64,000 nt of DNA from Batillaria attramentaria (lineage: Eukaryota; Mollusca; Gastropoda; Batillariidae), in NCBI GenBank assembly GCA_018292915.2, contig JACVVK020000463.1:290001-354000 (forward strand), read 5' to 3'. The position numbers and the translations under genes were made by a program. Numbering within the stretch: the first letter of the stretch is position 1; each line of letters opens with the position of its first letter. The notes beneath the pieces are model-generated. The model did no database searches. It worked only from the letters and a program-made list of their open reading frames with translations, and had not been told where the DNA came from. Shown piece after piece: positions 57,277 through 64,000 of the stretch.

Positions 57277-57441
57277 CTTCTTCAGCTTTCTTTGCTCTCG
57301 CCTCCTCCTTCTGATTCCTCAATGTGAAGTCATCCTTTACCATGGACATCTGTTCTTTCCGGAATGCTTGCTGCTTTTCTTCTTTTTCCTTGAAGAAGTT
57401 GAGCATCTCAGTCTTTGGTCTTTTTGCCGAGCTTCCAGGAT
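57277..57441 (-). pseudogene. Myb/SANT-like gene, exon 4
   Basis: 165 nt between TGGTTACAG and GAAG/GTGAGA on the minus strand. It encodes SSAKRPKTEMLNFF and a charged coiled-coil-like stretch (KEKEEKQQAFRKEQM ... KKAEE). Such a Lys/Glu-rich C-terminal helix follows the Myb/SANT-like domain in a widespread family of uncharacterised invertebrate proteins. It joins exon 3 in phase only if a one-base frameshift in exon 3 is allowed. The 3' end of the gene was not found. Confidence 0.55.
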
Positions 57442-57895
57442 CTGTAACCAATGCAGAAAGACACAAAATAGTAAGTTTGTATCACCTGAAATGAGAGGGG
57501 ACAAATGGTGGTCCCCCCAGTCTAAAACCATTCCGTGACAGTGTCTAAATGCCATAATTATTTAAAAATTAATGACACTTTCCAGATACTCTTTATATTC
57601 TGTGATTCTTTTCCACTGGACTTTAAAATAAGCCCTTTGTCACTTTGGATTAGTGTTCCCACACGGCATTTTTTCAGGTATAGGCATAATTGTTAATGGC
57701 ATGTATATAAACTGGTAAAATGTTGAAAGAGCGAGAAAGGGACTTTCCTAGGTGCTTATAGTCCAGACCACACTTTCGTGCATCTATCTGCCGGACTGGG
57801 CTGAAGCCCGGTGCATGCTGGGTATGTTAAAATGTTGAGATCAAACTGAATCATGTTATGTGCAGCTTCAAAATATGGATTACAATATCGTCTAC

Positions 57896-58079
57896 CTGAA
57901 TCAGTCGATCTTTTCACCCGGCCTGCCAAGGCTTTTTCCCGGATTTCCTTTCCTTTGTCTCCTTCTCTTGCTCAGCTCCCTTGTTGACGGTCATCTTTTC
58001 CTCCTCTGCTGCAACCTTCATTTGCATGATGTCCATCAGGAGCTTGTCCTCCTCTGTGAAGTCTTCATCAATACCAGAT
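57896..58079 (-). pseudogene. Myb/SANT-like gene, exon 3 with frameshift
   Basis: The acceptor TTTTTAACAG is entered in phase 2. The frame GIDEDFTEEDKLLMDIMQMK gives the conserved KSGI-E-TE-D-LL--I pattern. The second half reads well only in another frame (EIREKALAGRVKRSTDSG), which ends at CAG/GTAGAC in the phase needed by exon 4. A one-base loss between about 57945 and 57990 explains this. The earlier donor-like GCCGG/GTGAAA also fails to match exon 4's phase. Confidence 0.55.
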
Positions 58080-58347
58080 CTGTTAAAAAAGAAAAGAAAA
58101 AAAGTACCATTCACACACCCACCCCCATCACCACCACCACACAACTACCAACAGCATTCATAATTCGAGAATAAGGGGGGTTGGGGGGGGGGCGGGGGGG
58201 GCTCATCACAATGTAATAATTGGATAATTCATTTTCTGTTTTTACTTGTTTTACATATGTGCTTTTTTTTATAGACAGAACATTTATTAAATATCCAATC
58301 AAAATGTGTATACAATAATCTTGAATTAAAAAACACATCCTACTCAC

Positions 58348-58428
58348 TTTGCTTTTTGGATAGCGTCTTTCTTTTTAAAGTTTTTTAACATGTCTGTCCT
58401 CTCCCGAGCTCTCCTTTCCGCTACTGGC
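58348..58428 (-). pseudogene. Myb/SANT-like gene, exon 2 (3' part, split by retroelement)
   Basis: Carries ERRARERTDMLKNFKKKDAI and ends GCAAA/GTGAGT. It is separated from the 5' part of the same exon (59369-59543) by the 940-bp insertion. The first 16 bp (58413-58428) are the target-site duplication. Removing the insertion gives a 240-nt exon whose phase agrees with exons 1 and 3. Confidence 0.7.
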
Positions 58429-59368
58429 CCCATGGGCTCGCCTTCACGCGGCGGGGCTGATTTTGCCAAGCTTGCCCACCCCTTTTGCTCTTTCTTTACT
58501 CTTATTTCTGCCTCACTCGGTCCATTCACCTGTCTTTTGCTCTCTTAAAATCTCCTCCGGGGGGAGGTCAGTAAGCGGGTGTCTGCTGACCCTTGGTCCA
58601 GTGAGACATCTGAGGGTCGTTTCTGAAGGCCGACTTCACTGGATTCCCCCCACCTGGTCTTCAGCCTGGCGGGCTTTGTTCGCAGCGCCCTGCTGGTGCT
58701 GCTGAACACCTGTCATGTTGAAGACCTTCACAACGCACCCCTCTCTGGTGCGTTGTTTTCCCAAACCGCCTCACGGTGGGGAGGTTCCATGTTGGAGCGG
58801 TCTGTTCTCCAAGTGCCTCCCAGGCATGTTGTCTTCATTGGCAACTAAGGAATTTTCCTTCCTACCTCTGTCTATCCCTCACCAGCCCATTCACCTGTAT
58901 CTTTCTCTTTAAAACCTCCCGAATTTAGCCGCTCTGTCCTTCCTCTCTTCTCTCAGCTGATTTCTAAGTTCGGCCCTTTCATCTATATTTCTTCTTTTTA
59001 ACCCCTCACTCACGTCTGCACTACCAGTGGTTAGGCATAAGTGATGTTGGGAATATGCTGCGAACTGGTTTATTGCGCCTAGGAGATGATAAGTTGCAAT
59101 ATTTGCTGTATGTGCGCTTAGTATTTGTCTTTGTTTTACCTAGTTGTAATTGTCATTTGTTTTCTACGCTTTTTTGTAACCGGGAGTTCGATAAATTAGC
59201 ATGAAGGTGCAGCGTCTCCTGCATGTCCTAGGTTTATATAGCCCCGTAGACCAGTTTGCATCCTTTGTCCAACGTTACATTTTTGTTTCATGTAGTGCAG
59301 ACACACTCAGCCGCGAATTAGTCTTTGTGGCTTGCGCGGCTTTAAGCCCTAAAAACTCACTCACTCAC
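58429..59368 (+). mobile_element. 940-bp retroelement with 16-bp target-site duplication
   Basis: Flanked by CCTTTCCGCTACTGGC at 58413-58428 and 59369-59384. The 5' part has GGTCCAGTGAGACATCTGAG. The 3' ~315 bp is the family seen at 16388 and 56951 and ends in the hairpin AGCCGCG...GCGCGGC, TTTAAGCCC and (ACTC)n. No ORF of note, so it is probably non-autonomous and mobilised by a LINE recognising the 3' hairpin. It interrupts a coding exon in antisense orientation. Confidence 0.85.
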
Positions 59369-59543
59369 CCTTTCCGCTACTGGCTGGCCCAGGTGATCTG
59401 CTAATTTGTCTGCGACTTCCCGCCACCCTGATCCTTTCTTCATGTTTCCCAAGTGAAAAGGGTTTATTGCTGCCACTTCAATCAAAAGGGCCCTGTCAAA
59501 TTCTTTTTGGACATCTTTCTTGGTTTTGGATTCCATCTGCTGT
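59369..59543 (-). pseudogene. Myb/SANT-like gene, exon 2 (5' part)
   Basis: Acceptor TATTTTCAG at 59546-59544. It encodes KEFDRALLIEVAAINPF and GSGWREVADKLADHLGQP, matching the R-LL-EV---NPF ... G--W--VA--L Myb/SANT-like pattern. The exon runs into the retroelement, whose complement begins GGGTGAGTGAG and so creates a donor-like site right at the break. Confidence 0.7.
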
Positions 59544-59575
59544 CTGAAAATAATGTAAACAAATCCAAAACACAC

Positions 59576-60050
59576 ATCATGCGAGATAAATAGAAATAAG
59601 ATCCATATAATTCGAAGTCGAGCTGTAAAATCAATAATGAAAGAAATACATGAAGTTATTTCACAAGAGCCCTCTTTTACACGAGTTACGCCCTACATAA
59701 CGCAACCTACACGCCATTGTGCTGATGTAAAAGTTGTCCTAAAACTGGTCTCGAGACCATGAAAAAAATAATTATGTTTAGATCGCTTGATAAAGAACAC
59801 GGAACAATTAGGTGTTCCCCTCTGCATAAAAAATCCAGTAGGCCTGCGATGCTGAAAACCGCTGTGCCCCGATCGGCTTTCACCTGCGGCACCCAAATCT
59901 ACACCCATAGGCCCTACAAACCAAAAAATTTGATAACATTGAAGACATCTTTCTTCACCTGACAATCGTAAAACCATAATTCTTGCTGCCATTCAGTAAA
60001 AGTGATTTAAAGTGCCCTTATAACAAGCAAAAAATGCGAGATACACTCAC
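59576..60050. other. Intron 1 of the Myb/SANT-like gene
   Basis: No repeat or exon recognised. Ends at the donor of exon 1. Confidence 0.5.
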
Positions 60051-60082
60051 TCGTTCTGCGCACAACGTGAACTCGCCGCCAT
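60051..60082 (-). CDS. Myb/SANT-like gene, exon 1 (start)
   Basis: ATGGCGGCG start at 60082, 32 nt, donor ACGA/GTGAGT, phase 2. It joins exon 2 in frame (MAASSRCAQNE then QQMES). Exon 1 plus the uninterrupted exon 2 is 272 nt, which gives the phase required by exon 3. The ATG in exon 2 (59535) is an alternative start. Confidence 0.55.
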
Positions 60083-60105
60083 TTACCGTCGTAACGACTC
60101 GCGCA

Positions 60106-60465
60106 CTACGCGGGCCGGCTGTGTGAGACGTGGCGAGTGACGTCATCGGCGTCTCGTTGTCGTGCTGAGTACACGTTCGGGCTGTCCGCAAACTCATTAA
60201 TGTCCAGCATTATCACTACACTGTAGAACGCTTTCATCTCCTCAACTGTCGCATGCGACCGCTCACCTTTGCTTTTCTTTGGCTCCTCCCTCTCGTCTTG
60301 GCAGCATTTTCGTTTGTTAGCCGTGTGATTGTTCCGAACACTTCGTCCATGTAGTAGAGCTGAAATACTGATAGGGAGAGCGCTGTGGCCGTGGTGTCGA
60401 GCACACGCTGGATTGTTAAAATGTTTGATATGGGGCCTGTATTTGCTTTGAACTGATTTTCTCAC
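60106..60465 (-). pseudogene. Possible piggyBac-like N-terminal fragment
   Basis: The minus frame has a basic stretch (KRKCCQDEREEPKKSK) followed by TVEEMKAFYSVVIMLDINEF. This resembles the T-EE--AF-G--ILMGI start of the piggyBac DDE domain, but the following YWS is replaced. Weak. Confidence 0.3.
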
Positions 60466-60610
60466 CTACAGCTGTATCGTCCAGGCTTCGTCAAATCAGT
60501 GGCGGATTTTTCGGCACCCGATTTGACGTGCCAGCACCTTTTGTTTGGGACAGCCGCATTAGGCCATCCGCGCAAGCCTCCGCCGTATACAATATACGTC
60601 ATTGCAGCGT

Positions 60611-60850
60611 TCAGTTGCTAACGAAACGTTTTCGCACAATGTACAGCTTTGGGTCAAATTGTTCTTTCACGAACTCGACGATTTGGTCCATGGTCAGATC
60701 GTTGTTATCCGTTCTTGAGTTCTGTCGAGCAGCCAGATTTGCCAGTTGTTTGTAGACAGCACGAGTCTGATTGGTGAGGAAGACTTGAGCCTTGCTGTCG
60801 TCAGGAAGAAATGTGCAGAATCTTGACCAATAATCAGGCCACAGTTCTGC
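60611..60850 (-). pseudogene. Gypsy-type (Ty3) retrotransposon gag capsid fragment
   Basis: The minus frame reads ELWPDYWSRFCTFLPDD, SKAQVFLTNQTRAVYKQL, and near the end EFVKEQFDPKLY---R-RF, then a stop. This W--R---F-----D--K---FL---G---Y--L ... --L---F-P----R--F layout is that of Ty3/Gypsy capsid domains. A stop codon lies just upstream in frame, but a good acceptor (CTTTGACTCCAG) abuts the start, so it could be an exon. No nucleocapsid zinc knuckle or pol was found. Confidence 0.5.
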
Positions 60851-61107
60851 CTGGAGTCAAAGGCAGCGAAAGGTGGAACAGCGGTAGTCAGAGTCGAAAC
60901 AGTAGAAGTGGGAGGAAGGGTACTTGCACTGGAATCCCCACCAGTTGGTGTTTGGCGGTGGCTTTTGCTTGGACCCTGTCCTCACAATATGACGTTCAGC
61001 ACAACCATTTGCTTACAATATATATGGGTATGTTAGGAACTGACATGACTGTAAACATGACAGTACACTTTCATCGCATAGCCATAGTTTCACGATTTAC
61101 AACTGAT

Positions 61108-61188
61108 TTAAAAGACCTGACAAGACGGGACTCTGTTTAGCCGCGAAATAGTCTTTGTTGCTTGCGCGGCGTTAAGCCCTAAATAACT
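61108..61188 (+). mobile_element. Short hairpin-tail retroelement copy with target-site duplication
   Basis: About 80 bp (GACAAGACGGGACTC, AGCCGCGAAATAG, GCGCGGCGTTAAGCCC, TAACTAAC) between two copies of ACAACTGATTTAA (about 61097 and 61192). It is one of the shortest clean copies of the family. Confidence 0.7.
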
Positions 61189-61898
61189 AACTACAACTGA
61201 TTTAACCGTTTGCCCAATAGAAATTGTTATCGAAAGAACCTTCAGGTCTAGCATGCTTGTATACACTAGAAAGCACGCACACTCTATTTATTTCTGGTAG
61301 TCAGTCAAAGTCGTAATTTACCACACAGTGATTCTTGTTATTTATCTTTGCATGCCTGAATATCACTGGTTAAGTATAGTACTTACAAGTTGTTTCTTTG
61401 TGTGCTAAGACTGCATGAAGCAACAAAGTAAAGTTTGGCAAAAGGTGATTTTGTTTTTTTACTGACTTGTGTGGACGGTCGCCTTGAAACTTCCCCTCCG
61501 GTACCACCGTATGGTCCGAAACAGAACTCGCAACTATCCTAAATCGAAATTTCGGTGTGTACTGGGAGGCCCGAGGCCTCAATCGCTGCAGCAGTACAAG
61601 TTTTACTGGAGGTACCTCTGAGAAAAATATAGACGGGCCGTCGGCAAAAGCCGGAAACACAAACATGTTTGAAAATTCCCAAGCCGGAATATCCCATTCT
61701 GGGAATTGACCCAAACCGGAATATGCCGGACGGTCTTTCACCCCTGCAGTAAGCCAGTCTGCAATGAGCAAAAACAGCATCTAAGATGATGATGATGATG
61801 AGAGAGAGAGAGCGCTTGGTGTGGGGTGGAGGGAGGGGAGGGGAAGGGGAGTCAGAGATATGTATTTAATACAGTATTATGGTATCATATCGCATTAC
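61189..61898. other. Spacer without recognised gene
   Basis: A minus-strand open frame (61370-61780) has no family motif. A cluster of TTCCGG/CCGGAA motifs lies at 61645-61735, and (GAT)n plus (GA)n at 61780-61812. Confidence 0.4.
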
Positions 61899-62008
61899 CT
61901 TCTTTACTTTTGCCTCGGTTGTGTCAAGTTCTGAGTCAGAATCAGTGCCATCGGCATCAGACACTATAAAGTTTGGATCTCGGACTTCGTCGTCCACTGG
62001 AAACAAAT
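61899..62008 (-). CDS. Acidic N-terminal protein, exon 2
   Basis: 110 nt, acceptor TTTTCTAG and donor AAG/GTAATG, phase 1 in and phase 0 out. It encodes FPVDDEVRDPNFIVSDADG and an acidic stretch (DSDSELD). DP-F--SD-D acidic N-termini are common in transposon-encoded proteins of invertebrates and do not identify a family. Confidence 0.5.
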
Positions 62009-62247
62009 CTAGAAAACAAAATTAAATGCATTTTGGAATAAAACAACACAGTTTCGGGTTACATGTACTTTCTACCTAACAACAGTCACTATACATTCTG
62101 CCTATGTCCATGGGAAAACTGTGCTGCAATAATGCCTGTCTTTTTCGATCTGTCCAGAAAAGTAGATATTAATATTTTATGCCCACTTAGAAAGACATCT
62201 GTTGAAAAAAGACTTGGAATGTCTGTTTTTGGCAACAGAAAACTCAC

Positions 62248-62323
62248 CATCATTCACAGCCATAAATGGGTCTATTTCTCCCAAAAAGGGATCTCGTAGC
62301 TCGGCTTCAGGGCTGGCGGCCAT
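62248..62323 (-). CDS. Acidic N-terminal protein, exon 1 (start)
   Basis: ATGGCCGCCAG start at 62323 in good context (CAACATGGCC), 76 nt, donor GATG/GTGAGT. It encodes MAASPEAELRDPFLGEIDPF and joins exon 61899-62008 in frame. Later exons were not identified with confidence; the piggyBac-like piece at 60106-60465 is one candidate. Confidence 0.5.
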
Positions 62324-62614
62324 GTTGCTGCGAAAATGGCTAACTTTCGTTTTGACATAGGCAATTTTGCTTGCAATCAAATAACCAGTTTTCTGATTGG
62401 TGGATGCTCAAATTGAAAGTTCAGCTGATGTAACAGGTCTGTCGAAAGCGGACCGTGTTTGCACTGTAAAAATGCCCAAGTCTGAAATAGGCAAATACGT
62501 TAAATCACTGACGAATTGTTATGTTGAGAAACCGTGGAACGATTCATTTAAACCACACAGATTTTTAATATATATTTACACCCTGTTTTATCGCCTGTCT
62601 TTTATTTTTAATGA

Positions 62615-62690
62615 CCGGGCAGGGAAAGACAGCTTAGCCGCGAAATAGTCTCTGTTGCTTGCGCGGCGTAAAGCCCCAAATAACTAACTG
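62615..62690 (+). mobile_element. Short hairpin-tail retroelement copy
   Basis: AGCCGCGAAATAGTCTCTG ... GCGCGGCGTAAAGCCC ... TAACTAACTG, the same tail family, 5'-truncated. Confidence 0.65.
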
Positions 62691-62834
62691 TTATCTTGAC
62701 CCTGTTTCTCTTCTAGTTACATTTGCACGAGCGTAGTGCGAGCACTCGGCCATCACTTGCCGCATTTCACACTTCCTCTTGACAATGTCAGCTTCAAGCC
62801 GGGTCTTTGTCCTTTTCATCACAAGAATTTGTCT

Positions 62835-62918
62835 GGCAGAAAGGGACTTTAGCCAGCCGCGAATTAGCCTTTGTTGCTTGCGCGGCGTTAAGCCCTAATT
62901 AAATAACTAAATAACTAA
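62835..62918 (+). mobile_element. Short hairpin-tail retroelement copy
   Basis: AGCCGCGAATTAGCCTTTG ... GCGCGGCGTTAAGCCC followed by (TAAATAAC)n, same family. Confidence 0.65.
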
Positions 62919-63291
62919 CTTGAGTTTGAGCGAGTTCCATATTCTGCTGCTTTACAGGTGAGCTCGCCGGTGGCTTTCTAGTAGAGTTGACAGAGTTGGT
63001 ATGGGGAGTGGCATCAGACGAGGAGGTACCAGGAAAGGATCTGCAGGAATGGGGGGGGCCGGCATTTGCCTGGGAACTGTCGCGAGGGGGTCTGGCATTT
63101 GGCTGGGAACTGTCGCGAGGAGCCTCAGGAGGGCCATTTAAACAAACAAACAAACAAACTAAACCAACTCACGTTGTCTTAACCGGACCACCTGTCCCTT
63201 TCTGTTGGTGATCAGAGTTTTCATCAGGTCGTAAAATGACTTCCAGTCTGGGACCGTGGCTCGCCCAAGACTGGGATGGTCTGCCATCTAC

Positions 63292-63389
63292 TGGTGAAAC
63301 TTGGGCCAGCTGTGGTCTGGTGCCCAGGGGTTGTAGAAGACGATCTGGCCCATGAGCTTATGGTCCATATCGTCACTCCACTTCAGTCT
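63292..63389 (-). pseudogene. Possible Myb/SANT-like exon fragment
   Basis: Acceptor TTTGCCTCTAG on the minus strand, then LKWSDDMDHKLMGQIVFYNP and a stop at about 63292. KW---MD--LM----- NP resembles the first helix of Myb/SANT-like DNA-binding domains. Short and weakly supported. Confidence 0.3.
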
Positions 63390-63616
63390 AGAGGCAAAGG
63401 AAAAAAAAAAACAGTATTCAAACCAATGCAAGGAAACAAAATCACAAACACCATCAGAGCAGTCCTGACTGAGCCTGACAGGCTGAGAAACGCTAAAGAT
63501 CGCCACCAAAAGATGAATTTGAAGCTCTATGTCGGACATTTAACCTGAATGACACGTGAAAGTCCCCCTCCATACTTGCTAAAGCCTGTCGATCAGCAGA
63601 AATGAAGAGCAGGCTT

Positions 63617-63641
63617 GGTTTTAGGGGGGGGGGGGGGGGGA
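63617..63641. repeat. Poly-G tract
   Basis: A G run of about 15 bp between two putative exons; no other feature. Confidence 0.8.
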
Positions 63642-63689
63642 TAAAAGGTGAAACCGAAACCCAAAGTAGACACATGCATGAAGCATCTA

Positions 63690-64000
63690 AAAGGATCTAA
63701 CTGAAGATCTATAAGGATTGTCAGACTCAACCATGACCTGCCGCAAGAAGTGGCGAAACTGTTCTGCAGTGGGGTTTTCCACATGCCCCTTGTTCCCGCT
63801 TATTTGTGAGAACAGATTTTCTAAACAGTCCTGGTTTAAGCGATCTGTCATCAGAAACTGAACCTGGTAGTTTGCTTTCAAATCTTCCCACAGTGCAAGA
63901 ACAGTTCTGATGGCCATTCTCAAACCTGATAAGCGAGGTAACGAACGACATGACTGCACACGTTTCAACCACTCCAGCGTCTCCAGCAAAAATTCCTTGT
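63690..64000 (-). pseudogene. P-element/THAP9-type transposase C-terminal fragment
   Basis: The minus frame, open to the window edge, contains GLRMAIRTVLALWEDL, TDRLNQDCLENLFSQI and NPTAEQFRHFLRQ. RLNQDCLENLFSQIR--GG---NPTA-QFR is the C-terminal signature of P-element and THAP9-like transposases. The catalytic RNase-H-like core and THAP domain would lie beyond 64000. The expected R-GG after FSQI is S-NK, a divergence from the family. Confidence 0.75.

Noticed and set aside
58463..58912. Plus-strand frames inside the 940-bp retroelement
   Set aside because: No reverse transcriptase or gag motif and not conserved in the related copies at 49 and 51 kb.
60528..60755. 75-codon plus-strand frame
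   Set aside because: Antisense to the gag-like frame, without motifs of its own.
61370..61780. 136-codon minus-strand open frame
   Set aside because: No recognisable motif, no splice or start context worth calling, and surrounded by repeats.

Overview
The window is eukaryotic nuclear DNA. It holds short exons with GT-AG borders, long introns, dense (CA)n, (CT)n and poly-C/poly-A microsatellites, tRNA-derived SINEs, MITEs and fragments of many transposon superfamilies. The mix of SINEs with a GGACGTTAAAC tail, THAP/piggyBac/KDZ/Mutator-like relics and an invertebrate-type alpha-2-macroglobulin (A2M/CD109) gene suggests a marine mollusc, probably a gastropod. That assignment is inference, not proof.

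Layout. (1) 1-2.7 kb: repeats, one A2M exon (E1, 1582-1650) and a 608-bp MITE. (2) 2.64-26.97 kb and 26.98-48.66 kb: two tandem copies of a segmental duplication (about 24.3 and 21.7 kb). Each copy carries nine A2M exons (E2-E10) in the same order on the + strand, with all splice phases and reading frames kept, followed by a TE-rich tail. The exons encode the end of the thioester (TED/complement-like) region and the receptor-binding domain; bait region and thioester must lie upstream of the window. E1-E10 sum to 1203 nt, exactly 401 codons including the stop. (3) 48.7-51.9 kb: a local 1.4-kb tandem duplication of retroelement and transposase fragments. (4) 51.9-64 kb: minus-strand fragments resembling piggyBac, Mutator-like, KDZ/CxC, a Myb/SANT-like multi-exon gene, a Gypsy-type gag and a P-element/THAP9 transposase.

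The two duplication copies differ by clean mobile-element events. Copy 1 alone has a 3.0-kb TIR element (about 20634-23627) whose interior is a diverged ~184-bp tandem array; copy 2 keeps the empty site. Copy 2 alone has a 475-bp 5'-truncated CR1-like LINE (27990-28464). Both copies carry a composite element bounded by 13-bp inverted repeats and TTAA/TCAA. Inside it, THAP, mariner, piggyBac and Mutator-like protein fragments lie head to tail in one orientation. Every transposase or retrotransposon protein fragment I could recognise in the window is on the minus strand, antisense to the A2M gene.

Function. The only plausible host gene on the + strand is the A2M-like gene. Its duplicated 3' half could supply alternative C-terminal modules, since E1 could splice in phase to either E2 or E2'. 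The tandem copies could also be two haplotypes wrongly joined in assembly. All exon calls come from reading frames, splice consensus and family motifs by eye; no searches were run.
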